Shown: positions 21,778 to 34,496, counted from the first letter of the stretch. The stretch is DNA of 64,000 bases from Actinostola sp. cb2023 (GCA_033675265.1 JAUJYZ010001228.1:62001-126000); one strand, 5' to 3'. The notes: a model not told the origin generated them from the letters alone. Numbers and translations are program-made.

Positions 21778-21834
21778 TTGTCACTGTCACTGTCACTGTC
21801 ACTGTCACTGTCACTGTCACTGTCACTGTCACTG
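21778..21834 (+). repeat. (TCACTG)n microsatellite
   Basis: Nine to ten perfect hexamers, just upstream of a possible acceptor at 21859. Confidence 0.95.
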
Positions 21835-21859
21835 ATGTGGTTTTATTTATTTCTTACAG

Positions 21860-22040
21860 GGTTTGAGTCAAAGTATGGTGCACTGAATGACATCGACTTG
21901 ACAGCTAAACTGATTTTGAATATTTTATTTTGCAGCGATTTATATGAATATCATTGTTCGTTGACTGAAATATATGTATCGATATTTAATATACTTTCCC
22001 ACTTTCTCTCAAAGTACATTACGTCCTGGCGAATAACAAG

Positions 22041-22044
<4 letters not shown>
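21860..22044 (+). CDS. Possible exon after FN3 copy 2
   Basis: A good acceptor (TTTCTTACAG) begins GFESKYGALNDIDLTAKLIL in phase 1, matching the end of the FN3 module. No convincing donor follows before the stop at 22042, so it could be a terminal exon or chance. Confidence 0.25.
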
Positions 22045-22456
<412 letters not shown>

Positions 22457-23400
22457 TCCAACAGATGAGATAGAAATGAATGAAAGAATGTCTGAAATAC
22501 TAACCAATATACGTTTTCAAAACGCAATATGCTAATGTTTCTTCAATATATAAAGTGTTCTGTGTACAAAGTAGTGTGAGTAAATGTATAGTGACTATTC
22601 TTGTCAGCTTTGGACTGCAGCTTGTATGTAATTTATAAGGTGTTATTGTAAACCTTAAAACCCCAAAGGTTACGTCATAGCATGGTCGGGGGTACACGTT
22701 CCCCGTTTTTACCATTCGTTGGGTTTTGGGGTTTTCGTGTCCGGCTATGATGTCTAGGAGGTCGGTTTTGATATGAACTCAAATAAAGTTTTAAAATATA
22801 TATTTTGCACATTACTAGCTCAGATATATATGAGGTCTGTTTTCTCAAAAGGGGTCTTGCTGACTAATTTCCATTTTGTAATAACAGTTCTCACACATAT
22901 AATATAATATACATGAACACAGCAGTTGAAATCATCTAGCTAGAGTACTTTCAATATGGCGGAGCTGTCCATCCAAACAATCCGTAGATGCTTTGCGGGT
23001 TGTTTTATTTAAGTACCGGGGATATCCATATTAACTCCTTTTTTTAAAGGTATATTATGCATTTCAGTGTGCAGTACGGCTGCCTACATCTCGTCAAAAT
23101 ACGGCACGACTCCAGCTGTACTGCACACGAAAATGTATAATAAGTTGTATATCTAGTAGATAATTTGATCTATGCTTGCTCTATTTACGCTATGCGCTCT
23201 TTGAACGGGTGGATCTATCAGTAGAATCAATTCCTGAATTATTGTGTCTGTTGAATATCGTTTAAATGTTATTACTCAAAAGAAAGCAACGTTAAATATT
23301 AAAATTATTTAAAAAAAGTCATAAAATCATTTATAATTACATTATTTAACTGGAGCTGGGGTTCAGAGAATGAGAAGAGGTGCAATCTTATTAATATGCG
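22457..23400. other. Intergenic sequence with a weak fold-back
   Basis: Mostly unremarkable AT-rich sequence. Near 23050-23147, TATTATGCATTTCAGTGTGC and an imperfect inverse TGCACACGAAAATGTATAAT flank about 50 bases, a likely decayed MITE. Confidence 0.45.
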
Positions 23401-23404
23401 TTTT

Positions 23405-23714
23405 TACATACACCTAATTTCAAAAACGTCCAAATGGTGGCGGCTAAATGGGATGCCTCAAAAGGACCTACGAGTGTCAAACAATAGAACGGATCTATTG
23501 TATTACTGCATCGTTCTATTGTTTTATATTAATGAGATCCTTTAATTTTGAGGCATCCCATTTAGCCGTCACCTGTCCAAATAGCCAAATACAAATTCAT
23601 TCAAAAAGAAAAAAGAAACAGTTCAGCTTGAGTGCACTTCTTTTGTCTTTTAATGAAATCCTATTTGGCTTTTTTGATTATTATTGGACAACGTTTTTGA
23701 AATTAGGTGTATAT
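23405..23714. mobile_element. Nested inverted-repeat element
   Basis: Outer arms TACACCTAATTTCAAAAACG / CGTTTTTGAAATTAGGTGTA enclose inner arms GGCTAAATGGGATGCCTCAA / TTGAGGCATCCCATTTAGCC. Two MITE-like hairpins, one inside the other; no coding capacity. Confidence 0.75.
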
Positions 23715-23904
23715 TTTTTTACAAAAAAGAAGAAATATGTAAACAATTGCAAACAAGAAAACAAAGAAACAAGAACAAAACAAGGATAAAAAACAAAAAA
23801 ATAAAGAATGAATAATAATAATAATCAAATAATAAAAAAAAAAAAATAATATATAATAATAATAATATATAATATAAATAAATAATAAATAATAATAAAA
23901 TAAA

Positions 23905-24165
23905 ATTAATATGTGTCACGGCTGGGACTCGAACCCTAAACCCCCAGGTTTAAAAGAGATGAATGCCGGTAATTTTTTCCAAAAAGGGCCCATACTCCCA
24001 GACATTTTGCTGAGTCACCGTATGTTACGCATATATGGTAAAGATTTCAGCTTAGTAGTCAAAGAGGATCGAGGGAACAGTCGGATCCTAGGCCCACTAA
24101 TTAACTGTCCCGCACCACTAGGCTATCGTGTACGCTTATTGATTTGGAGGACAAAATAACCTAGT
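23905..24165 (-). mobile_element. tRNA-derived SINE-like sequence
   Basis: Minus strand has an A-box-like TAGCCTAGTGG near 24130, a TTCCCTCGATCC B-box-like block about 40 bases on, and a second perfect B box in GGGTTCGAGTCCC near 23922, followed by an AT-rich tail. Pol III promoter architecture fits a tRNA-headed SINE; no functional tRNA cloverleaf was found. Confidence 0.4.
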
Positions 24166-24451
24166 GTATCCTGCGAATGGACTGTCTATTGTTGTGCAAA
24201 TTAGTATGGTCCCGTAGCTCAAACTGAAACACAGCGCGTTAAGCCGAATCAAGGAGAAATTGTCGTGTAAACGACAACAAGGAAAATGTGGCAATGAATA
24301 TTAATGAGTTCAGTTCCCAGTCTTTTCGTACGCTCATTTTTATTACAGACGCCATTTTGTTTTTGCTCAACAGGAGACTGGAATCATATTTTTAAATTTT
24401 GTTCCTCCGCTGATTGAAAGGCATTGCGGGCACAACCGAAACTACTTGTTT

Positions 24452-24588
24452 ATCATCTACACGAGCAAGGAAACCTTGTCATCAATAGAAAATTGTCAAA
24501 GAAAACTTGTTGACTGGCCTCTATACGATCAATGAATCTTGTCAAAGATACTTGTCAAGGAAAACTTGCTCGTGTAGATTCAGCCTTA
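24452..24588. mobile_element. MITE, ATCTACACGAGCAAG family copy 1
   Basis: Ends ATCTACACGAGCAAG / CTTGCTCGTGTAGAT with internal CTTGTCAAGGAAAACTTG repeats. A relative is at 42695-42828. Confidence 0.75.
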
Positions 24589-24654
24589 AAAGCACATGGC
24601 CCGGGATCGATTCTTCGCTGTACCGATATTGTTTTCCTTCTTAATTCCGCTTAA

Positions 24655-24995
24655 TAGAGTGTGTCCGTTGAATACAGATTCGGCGTTTTACAGTAAATAT
24701 GTGATGAAAATTTCAGAACCCAAGCTGGTGTTCGCTTAATAGAGATGTCCGTTGATTACAGATTCGGCGTTTTACAGTAAATATATGATGAAAATTTCAG
24801 AACCCAAGCTGGTGTTCGCTTAATAGAGATGCCGTTGATTACAGGTTCGGCGTTTTACAGTAAATATATGATGAAAATTTCAGAACCCAAGCTGGTGTTC
24901 GCTTAATAGAGGGTGTCCGTTGTGTTCGCTAGAGGGTGTTCGCTTAATAGAGGGTATGGTTCGCTTAATAGAGGGTGTCCGTTGAATACGGGTTT
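24655..24995 (+). repeat. Approximately 84-bp tandem repeat
   Basis: Three full copies of a unit with TTCGCTTAATAGAG, GTTGATTACAGATTCGGCGT and TTTCAGAACCCAAGCTGGTG, then shorter TTCGCTTAATAGAGGGTGT remnants. Confidence 0.85.
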
Positions 24996-25454
24996 CACTG
25001 TAGTTTGAATATGCTTTAAATATTGAACGAAAAACAATTTCGCATCTTGAATAAATGCAAAAACAAATTTGACTGCCTCATATCATGCTGCTCATAAAAG
25101 AACTTGGGAATTGTTTTTGTTTCGATAGAAAAACCACCAGGAAAGGTGCAGAGAAGAAAACATGTAATTTAGTTTTAAATTTTAAATTTTACACTGAAAA
25201 TATGCTTGGCTCGCTGTAAGTTTGAAGACAACCATATGAACTTTAAGTCCTAAATAATTTTTTTCAAACAAAAGTCTACTCTTTCCGAAAATCGAATTTA
25301 TTCAAAAAGCGTACTAACGTTGTTATGGTGCTAGGATGATTCCCACCATGATGAAATATAGATCATGGAAACTTTGATATATCTAGACTAGCTTGGCATA
25401 ACAATTGATTTCAAATTATATTAAGGATTTCCTTAATTGTATGTAGGCATGTAG

Positions 25455-25664
25455 TTAAATCAATTGTAGTGGCTTCATCTGCATTAAATTCATATTTAAT
25501 GAACCGAGCTTTCGGCCATCCATATTCCATGGATATAGCGCTTTCTGTTAGCTACGTAGGAAATGTGTACTTTATTTCATAACCCTGAAGATGGCCGCGA
25601 TGGCCGAAAGCTCGGTTCATTAAACAAATTTAATGCAGATGAACCACTACAATTGATTTGATTT
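25455..25664. mobile_element. Inverted-repeat element with hammerhead-like motif
   Basis: Arms AATTGTAGTGG...AACCGAGCTTTCGGCC and their inverse. The right arm reads CTGAAGA, a GGCC-GCGAT-GGCC hairpin, then GAAAGCTCGG, again the CTGANGA-stem-GAAA layout. Likely Penelope-type terminus pair. Confidence 0.6.
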
Positions 25665-25869
25665 TACATTTACATTAGTTTGTCAGCAGCAACGTATTTT
25701 ACGATCAAACATGGGAAGTGACGTTCAAGAGTCAGATCTTTTAAAACACCTTTCGCGAGACTGAATATTTTTTTACATATTTTATATGTTGTGAAGTGAT
25801 TCAGGACTAGTTTCACCTACGCTGCATGGTATCGAGACACCGATAGATCGCACGAACTAACGTTAAAGT

Positions 25870-26165
25870 TCTTGAGCATTGAGGACGGAATGGACAACGA
25901 CGACGTCAGAGAAACAATAGCGCTAATTTATACAACATTCAATAACTTTTTGTTGGAATGTTTGAAATGAGCTCGATTTGGTCTTAACTTTAGGCGTTCT
26001 GTGCTAAACGTACTACAACGTAAAATGCCTATGTTTGACGTTGCAAAGAGAACGAGAACGTCAGTTCGTTATTTGTGCAGATAGTTGTTTTCAACTACCG
26101 GACCACAAAAAGACGATGTCATTCATAAACAACAAAACACTTTATTCGAATTTCGTCGTCCTGAG
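25870..26165 (+). mobile_element. Decayed copy of the AGGGAACTTTAGCA element
   Basis: Shares long stretches (GACGGAATGGACAACGACGA; CTACAACGTAAAATGCCTAT; CCGGACCACAAAAAGACGAT) with the better-preserved element at 34494-34940. Confidence 0.75.
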
Positions 26166-26505
26166 ATGAATATAAAGATGTACCTGTACCATGGTAACCA
26201 CGGTAAAGTTATTACAAACAACTATGGTTGTGTTTCAGTATTTTAATGTTATCTACTTATGAATTGAATTGAGGGGAAGTCGAAGTGCTACGTTATGTTG
26301 GTTTGTTTTTGTTTTGATCATTGTTTGTTGATGTACAGTTTGTGTGACTCATAGCTATCTCTAATTGTATATTTTGAAGTGTTTTTGGTTATCATTTACA
26401 AACTGTGATCAAACCATTATCCGCTCATCTTGGCACGGATTACCTACGTATATATTGTACAGTTTTGTACACTGTGACAGTTGACTTCAACTGCTCTTGC
26501 TTAGT

Positions 26506-26915
26506 CGTGGGAACCGTCAAGTCCGTCATTGTGTAGCGGATAAGTGGCATGACGTTGCAGCGGCATTGCGTCTCCGATAACCATGCCATGACAATAGCGT
26601 GTCGCGAGCTGAAATAAACACCTATTGTGAACGGTCAATAATGTTGTTTAAACACCTCTTTTACTGTTGTACTTCAGAGTTGACTCCATGATGACAGCCA
26701 ATCGTGATAGCCTGTTCCCACGGTGCGGATCTACTCCAAACAATAGGTTTGTATATTCAAGATAATGAGCGTATTATATCAGATCTCATTTAGCAAATTG
26801 CTCAGAACATTACAATTTACAAAGTCAAGCATCTGGACCAATCAGCAGTGGATATGCGTACGCCTTCTCAATAGACAAGTTTGTTTGTATTGGACCTGCA
26901 GAAATTTTCCCACGC
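26506..26915 (+). promoter_or_regulatory. Three CSL/RBP-J sites upstream of HES
   Basis: CGTGGGAA at 26506-26513 and its inverse TTCCCACG at 26715-26722 and 26908-26915 are exact matches to the high-affinity binding site of CSL (Su(H)/RBP-J), the DNA-binding effector of Notch. They lie 454, 245 and 52 bp before the HES start codon. HES genes are classical direct Notch targets, so position and identity agree. Spacing differs from the close inverted pair (SPS) of vertebrate HES1. Confidence 0.65.
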
Positions 26916-26966
26916 TCAGAACGTCCACCAGTCGTACTTTGTGCAGGTCGGTAATTGTCAGTCAAA

Positions 26967-28781
26967 ATGGATGCGGTCAACAGCAGTGACGATAAAGTGA
27001 AAAAGGTATGCTGATGAGATGATGTGGTTGTTTAAATTTCTCTCATACAAAACATAAAATTGTTTCTCTTTTCAGTCCAAGCCAATCATGGAGAAGAGAA
27101 GAAGAGCACGAATCAACGAAAGCCTCAGCGAGCTCAAAAAATTGATCCTTGAAGCCACCAAAAAAGACGTATGGACACAGAATATAAGATGATCGTTTAG
27201 ACATGTGATTTCTCTGTTCTTGTCATGCATCGTGTACTTATATTTTCTTCTTCTTCAATGTACCAGACTTCATGCTACTCGAAACTGGAAAAGGCAGATA
27301 TCCTAGATATGATTGTGAGACACTTGCGTACACTCAAAACTCAGCGAAATACATGTAAGTACTACCACTGAGTCACTTTAACGTTATCATACCAAGAGCC
27401 GCCGGCTTTCACTGAAAACTAATATCGAACACTGGATTTCGGCACGAGTTGTTGTGGCTGAGAAGGCTCATCCATGAACTTTGAAGTAGTTAATTAATTA
27501 CACAAATTATTTCTAATTTGGAAAAGTATACTATATCATGTGTAGTATAGTCGGTGTTCCCTAGTAACATATCTAGTTCAATGAGTCAAGGACTCAGTAC
27601 GTTGAACGGCTCCTCACCAAACTACTTCAAGCAGGAGCAGTCTTTGAGCTCTTTTATGAAAGCGATTTGTAAACATTTTATTGAAAGGATTTGGAGCATG
27701 TATTTCAGTTTCATCTTTTATTCATTTTATGATTATTTTTGCTTTCGTTTAATATTGTTTTATTGTAGATTTCTGAGTGCATTTGCACTATATCTGGTAA
27801 ATTACTGAAAACTGCAGCTAGCACTGGCTGAGCTGAGCTAAAAATGTATTCAGAACTGAATTTCTGAGAACAAACATTTGCTCTATTTCTGGTAAATTGC
27901 TGAAAACTGCAACTGGAAAATAAATGAGCTGAGCTGAGCTGAAAATGTATATTCAGAACTGAATGTCTGAGAACAAAGATTTGCTCTATTTCTGGCAAAT
28001 TGCTGGAAACCAACCGGACTGCCGCTCAGAATGTGTCTGCAGATATTTTCTAAAAAGCTGCATGATAAAGTTACGTTAATTGAAGGAGGTCATCAAACCT
28101 TTTTCTATATTTGCAAATAATCTATTGCAACGGGATTTCTATAGAGGTTCGATGAAAGGCCTCTTGCATGGACGTTTAGTTGTTTTACTATTAAGTTGAT
28201 TGTTTGGTGGGATTAAGTATTAATTATTTTGTTTTTGTTTCCCGTATAATGACTGCACTCTATAGTTACCAGGGTCAATGTTAGGTGACGTCACACTCAG
28301 GTTGATTATTATTAGTAGGACTGTTTTGTAATCATTTTTATGTATGTTTTCTTCAGCTGCTAGTACTACAGACACTTCATTCACGGCTCACTATCGAGCA
28401 GGCTTCATCGAATGTACCAACGAAGTACTACGTTACCTATCAACAACGAGTACAGTCGACGTTCACATAAAGTCGATGATTCTATCACATCTTTCATCGT
28501 GTATCAAACCACAGCCGGCTACAGAACACGGCATGTCTTGGTCTACTCATCCATACTATGGCAAGACCAGCAAGGCAAAGGATGGTCCGAACATGCTTAA
28601 TGCTCACTACCATGTACTCCCTGGACACTTACCAAATGGCAATATAACAGCCATATTAGTACCAAGTCAGAGCATTGGTGGCGTTCTACCTCAACAATTC
28701 ATACCAGTTTATGACAGACCAACTATAGACAGTTTGCATGGACCTGTATCTACACATGACTCATTATGGAGACCGTGGTAG
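26967..28781 (+). CDS. hes: HES (hairy/enhancer-of-split) bHLH-Orange repressor
   Basis: Four exons join in phase: 26967-27005, 27076-27168, 27267-27354, 28357-28781, giving 214 residues. The basic region is [20 protein letters not shown] with the proline diagnostic of HES; helix 2 contains [17 protein letters not shown]. Residues about 75-120 form the Orange domain ([20 protein letters not shown] ... SHLSSC). The protein ends WRPW-stop, the Groucho/TLE co-repressor motif. It should bind N/E-box DNA in the nucleus and repress. Start: first ATG, 13 codons before the first intron. CSL sites upstream suggest Notch control. The terminal exon is repeated downstream as a minisatellite. Confidence 0.96.
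27775..28015 (+). repeat. Tandem repeat in HES intron 3
   Basis: Three degenerate copies of a roughly 95-bp unit containing TTCTGAGAACAAACATTTGC, CTATTTCTGGTAAATTGCTG and AGCTGAGCTGA. Confidence 0.8.
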
Positions 28782-29690
28782 TTGTAATCATGTAATTACA
28801 GACCAACTATAGACAGTTTGCATGGACCTGTATCTACACATGACTCATTATGGAGACCGTGGTAGATGTAATCATGTAATTACAGACCAGACCAACTATA
28901 GACAGCTTGCATGGACCTGTATCTACACATGACTCATTATGGAGACCGTGGTAGTTGTAATCATGTAATTACAGACCAACTATAGACAGTTTGCATGGAC
29001 CTATCTACACATGACTCATTATGGAGACCGTGGTAGTTGTAATCATGTAATTACAGACCAACTATAGACAGTTTGCATGGACCTGTATCTACACATGACT
29101 CATTATGGAGACCGTGGTAGATGTAATCATGTAATTACAGACCAGACCAACTATAGACAGCTTGCATGGACCTGTATCTACACATGACTCATTATGGAGA
29201 CCGTGGTAGTTGTAATCATGTAATTACAGACCAACTATAGACAGTTTGCATGGACCTGTATCTACACATGACTCATTATGGAGACCGTGGTAGTTGTAAT
29301 CATGTAATTACAGACCAACTATAGACAGCTTGCCAGGACCTGTATCTACACATGACTCATTATGGAGACCGTGGTAGTTCTAATCATGTAATTACAGACC
29401 AATTGCAACTATAGACAGCTTGCCTGGACCTGTATCTACACATGACTCATTATATGGAGGCCGTGGTAGTTGTAATCATGTAATTACAGACCAACTATAG
29501 ACAGCTTGCCTGGACCTGTATCTACACATGACTCATTATAGAGACCGTGGTAGTTCTAATCATGTAATTACAGGCCAACTATAGACAGTTTGTCTGGACC
29601 TGTAACTACACATGACTCATTATGGAGACCGTGGTAGTTGTAATCATGTAATTACAGACCAACTATAGACAGTTTGTCTGGACCTGTATC
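28782..29690 (+). repeat. 84-bp minisatellite built from the HES coding end
   Basis: About ten further copies of an 84-bp unit directly behind the HES stop codon. Each holds the last 22 HES codons ([20 protein letters not shown]...), the WRPW codons and TAG, plus 20 bases of 3' flank (TTGTAATCATGTAATTACAG). Most units keep TGG-AGA-CCG-TGG; one has synonymous AGG and one has TAG for the first Trp. The phase 1 end of HES exon 3 does not fit the acceptor-like TTACAG in the units (it would read straight into TAG), so alternative terminal exons are unlikely. Confidence 0.95.
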
Positions 29691-29700
29691 ATTAAATAGG

Positions 29701-30654
29701 AACCTTAAACACGTGGGCGCACTATAAAAGGGCATCGCTCCGCCCACAATTTTTTGAATAATAATAATGAGTTTGAATATGGCGGACAATGGTTGAACAT
29801 GGTTGAACAACGGGGTAAAATAATTGTTTTAATAAAGTCACATTTCAACAGCAAAGTCAATGAAGAAATTGTAAATTTACGTCTAAAACAGTTATAATAG
29901 ACGGACGTGTCAATATTTTTCGTATTCGGTAGTTATCTATGCGATTTTTATTCGCACCACGCGTACCGAAGAATGTTTTGAATTTCGCGCGCCACACAAC
30001 AATCAACATCCGTACTTGTTATCCAGGCCTACAAATTCATGAAACGAAATCCTCTTAATTTGCCTGTAATAAGCATTTCCAAGCATAAAACTATGTTCAG
30101 TCATTTCGACATAAAGCGACAAGAGTATTGTTTTCATAGCAAAAGTTACGTTCGTCTTCGTTGTCACCATAACAAGACGAACGACATCGTTCGCCGCGAA
30201 GGCGTCTTGTTACGAGGTAAATGTGTCGAGCATTTGTACATCTCTGTATTTTTATGGTAAAGGCCGGTAAGGTTTCGAAACCTATGCTGTGAGTATATTT
30301 AATTCGCAAGTGGCATTTCCATGTCTTGGCGGGTAAATTTTAGGATATCTTACCAAAGAAACGATAAGCAGAATACTAGAGCCGTGCGACTTCAAAACGG
30401 CTAACGGTTCCAGTTCAAAGTACCATAATTTTATTTTACCAAAGTGAAAAGTGATAGTGAATTGTACAACAAAAATTATCCATGTGCGTTTTAGTACTTA
30501 TTTCCACAGTTTCTTGTTCATTTGATTGATTTATAGAGCTTGCAGTTCTTGAGATCCTCTCTCTGTGACGTCTCGGTAGATTTGATTGACAGATCCAACG
30601 AACTTACCCTAGGTACCTCTCCTTTTATAGTGCGTCCTCGTGTTTAAGCTTGGT
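29701..30654. mobile_element. Non-autonomous DNA transposon, 0.95 kb
   Basis: Ends CTTAAACACGNGG-NC-GCACTATAAAAGG in inverse orientation at 29704-29731 and 30621-30649. Inside is a fold-back around GTTACGTTCGTCTTCGTTGT / AACAAGACGAACGAC. No transposase; it truncates the HES-derived array. Confidence 0.75.
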
Positions 30655-30799
30655 GAACGAGAAAGTTGCTCTTTCCAGCAATTCTACTTTTTTGAGCATT
30701 ATTTACAGTTGGTCTAATTAGCACTTGAATACAGAACATGTAGAGTTCTTTTCATACAAGTGGGAAATTTAAGGTGCCGTAGTCTTGAATGAGTTTGAT

Positions 30800-31078
30800 T
30801 GGATGATAATAATAATAATAATTTAATTCTTGAAAAAGCGCATTACATATAAATCTCAATGCTCTTTACAAGTGAGTAAGAAAATATAGAAAAAATTAAT
30901 AAAAAAATATAAAAAAATGATTTGCATCTGCAGGCTTTTTGATTGGCACAATCGAAATCGATTTGAGGGTCACGGGGCCATAGGTTTCCCACTCGTAGGC
31001 TGACTATTCTTTTTGCTTCGTCAAACTATTTTCTACAAGTTGACGTCAGCGTTCTCTTCCACCGAGATTATTATTATA
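30800..31078. other. Retroelement-like tail and (AAT)n
   Basis: (AAT)n at 30808 followed by AAAAAGCGCATTACATATAA, similar to the TGTAAAGCGC...ATATAAATAAA tail at 49430. Probably a truncated SINE/LINE 3' end in minus orientation. Confidence 0.4.
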
Positions 31079-34000
31079 GTCCAGTCAATCTGTGGTTTAA
31101 GTTCAAACTAATTGCAATAGAATGTTTTTCACTGTTAAGATATCAAGAGAGGTGACCTAAGTAACATACTAAAAATCCCAAAAAATCCCTTCAGTGGAAC
31201 ATCCCGAAAATTGGATTTAAAGATATTGATGTTTCACCACAGGGTTCCCGCATCATGAAAAAACCCAGCCAAGCTGTTGTTTGAGGTCAAACAAATTGCA
31301 ACATAAATAATTTTACTTTTATATGGTAGAGAGGAGTGACCTAAGTAACATATTGAAAATCCCACAAAATCCCATAGAAGAAACATCCCGAAAATTTGAA
31401 TTAAATATTTCCATGCCTCACCACAGGGTTCCCGCATCATAAAAATGTAACTCCCACAAAATATATTCTTTCGAAATGATTTTCGAAGTTTTTAAGATTA
31501 CAAGTGTCTGAGAATGATAAAACAAGTTTGGCGACTTTGATATTGGTCTTTTTGGGTAAAAACAAACAGGAGTTTTAGGGGGAGGGGGAGGGAATTAACT
31601 GGTAAACTCTTATAAATAACCACTAATTGGCTCTTGAAATCACTGGCTTCAGAGTGAGGAGCTAGGCTAGGACATGGGTGCTGGCGGCAGGTCAGTTATA
31701 ATCGGAAGAAGCTTTCCATTAGACAGTTTCCACTCCCAAATTACCAGGGGCATAGCCAGCAATGCGCAAAGTGGGACACAAATTAAATGCTTACTAAAAT
31801 TGTTTGGGATTTTTTAACTATTATTACTGTTTATATATCAGTTTATTTTCATATGAAATCAATTCGTTATTAAAGTTGTTCATTTGTCATCTCCAAAGGC
31901 TTTTATTATATGACGCACGCTTTTCGAGTCCAAATAACAGTATTTTCGAGTCCAAATACATCCCGCGTTATTACACGGTTTAGGAGCCGGTTCATTAACT
32001 GGTTCAGATGTTATGGACTCGAAAATACTGTTATTCGGGACTCGAAGAGCGTGCGTCATATAATAAAACAACTTTAATAACGAATTGATTTGCAATATTT
32101 ACGGCAAAGCAAAACTTATTACGACTCCTGCACGTGAAAATTTCAATCCATTTACAGTTATATTGGGTCGAATGGGAACAAATCGGGAGGAGATTAGACG
32201 AACCAAGATGGATTCACCGGTGGATGATCAGAGGTGATCATTACAGACCCTAGTAGAGACACTAGACTAGCCAATCCAGCCTACTATCTAGGAATCTATG
32301 TAGCCGTTAAAACTCTGCTAACGTATCTAGTGTCTTCATGCACTGCGGAGCACAGTTTCGGAGTTCCATGATGCGGTTGAAGACTTCACTGCGCAGCTCC
32401 ATGACAGGAGAACGACTTTCTTCACTCGCTATTTTGCACATACATGTACACAACGACAAGGATGCACATACATGTACACAACGACAAGGATGCACAGTTA
32501 CAACTATCACGGTGGCAATGTAACTTTCGTAATCCCGTACGTAATATCCTAGAAGTATAACTAAACGTACGTTTTTGTTCCAAACAGTCTTATTGTTTTT
32601 TCGGGTATGCTGTTATGCGTCAGGACCGGATCAGACCGGTTTACAGCGTTTAAAATTTGTCTACTAGCTGCACTTGTCCGACTTACTGACAACTGAAACC
32701 CATGGAATCGAAATGGCACTATGGAGAGTGTATTTATCCTCAGTCATTATACATGTATAATTATATAGCTAAGCAGCCCCAGTGAACAATCTCTCAAACA
32801 AAATAAATACAAAAAAATGAATGATCAGCATTTTACTATATGTATTTATGTAGCGACAAAGCCCGCTGGAAAAGGAAGACAATGGTATAAACAAGGTTCT
32901 ATATTTCAACATTTCCAGGGGGCTACCCCTGACCCCCCTAGAAGGTCGAGTGATATCTGCGTTCTTGGGAAAAGTAGCACGACTGACTTATTACAGCACT
33001 GATTAGTGACGTCACGGATCTCCTTATTCTGTGGTGTTGCCGCACTTAACTTGATGCACAAATTGTTAATCATGCATGTGGTGTGTGCTGACATCAAGCA
33101 AGCAAAGTGCGCCTTGGGAACGGAAACTATGCACAAACATTTTGCATGCAGTGCTCAGTGTGACAACATCGTGTGCATGGAATACGCAAAGCAGCTGCGC
33201 TCTGAAGAAGTTTTCAGTATGTTTTTTTTTTCTCTGACAAGCTGCCGCTTTTATGAGTCCACACAAAAGAATGCCATTAATGCGATATAAAATGCACTCG
33301 TCTCTCTTTATGGTGGAACATCTGAAGATAGATTAGAATCCTAACCTGAGTATCAGGCCTTACCTCTCTCCTTCCCGCGCCTCTTCTTTCCCTTTTCCAC
33401 CTTCTCCTCCCCCCCGAAAAGCTTGATACCACCTTCCCCCCCCCCCCGAAAAGCTTGATACTGAGAATGCTACTGCAGGCCCGTCATCCTTTTTACAGCA
33501 AAAAAATCCTTCCCTGTATACATCATCAGTGCCGGCAGCGTACCACAACAAGAAGGTATACTATCAGGTTCAGTAGTGGAAGGGTAATCACGAACTACAA
33601 TCAGTGCAAGTGTCCAGAGTGGGAGTGGTAACTACTGTCTAATGGACAGATTAGAACTGACCTGCCGCCAGCACCCAAGTCCAGGCATCGGAGATGATCC
33701 GAGGTCAAATGCGATTGCAGAACCCTGAGATGTACATGTACTAGATTGTTCTCCTGCCTGTGGAATGTAGCAGGGACAAAGCTACCTGAATTCGTTGGCG
33801 CCCGACTTGATCACTGAAGATGACTACTGAACTGATTTTTTTCCGTTTGAGATTCAATTGCGCGATATTTTAATAATAATCCATGAATGTGCAAGCTGAG
33901 GGCAGACGCCAATTTGGCTGTGCATGATTCGGCGTTCTGATTTTGATATATTTTGATATAACACTGAACTACCCCAAATGAGTAGTATTTCAAATTTCGA

Positions 34001-34496
34001 ATAAAACGACCAGAAAAATGATTTCAAGAGCCAATTTGTGGTTATTTATAAGAGTTTACCAGTTAATTCCCTACTCCTCCCCCTAAAACTCCTGTTTATT
34101 TTTACTCAAAAAGACCAGTATCAAAGTTGTCAAACTTGTTTTATCATTCTCAGACACTTGTAATCTGAAAAACTTCGAAAATCATTTCGAAAGAATATAT
34201 TTTGTGGGAGTTACATTTTTATGATGCGGGAACCCTGTGGTGAGGCATGGAAATATTTAATTCAAATTTTCGGGATGTTTCTTCTATGGTATTTTGTGGG
34301 ATTTTCAATATGTTACTTAGGTCACTCCTCTCTACCATATAGAAGTAAAATTATTTATGTTGCAATTTGTCTTCCACTGAAGGGAATTTTTAGTATGTTA
34401 CTTAGGTCACCTCTCTTGATATCTTAACATTGAAAAACATTCTATTGCAATTAGTTTGAACTGGACCCCAAAAAATTCGTAGATTGACTGGACTAT
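31079..34496. mobile_element. Long-TIR fold-back transposon, 3.4 kb
   Basis: Ends GTCCAGTCAATCT / AGATTGACTGGAC bordered by TA, with inverted arms of roughly 500-650 bp (31079-31740 against 33600-34496), including TTTCGAAATGATTTTCGAAG and its inverse. Each arm itself contains a direct duplication around GTGACCTAAGTAACATA. The middle has no transposase frame I can recognise and hosts another MITE. Non-autonomous. Confidence 0.82.
31857..32092. mobile_element. MITE nested in the fold-back element
   Basis: Inverted arms AATCAATTCGTTATTAAAGTTGT / ACAACTTTAATAACGAATTGATT shortened here, and TTATATGACGCACGCTTTTC / GAGCGTGCGTCATATAA; about 235 bp hairpin containing repeated TTTTCGAGTCC. Confidence 0.8.

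Noticed and set aside
27554..27808. 84-codon open frame in HES intron 3
   Set aside because: It lies between two phase-matched HES exons and its second half is low-complexity; no domain seen.
28782..29690. Alternative HES terminal exons in each repeat unit
   Set aside because: Exon 3 ends in phase 1; using the TTACAG acceptor of a unit gives AC-CAA-CTA-TAG, an immediate stop.
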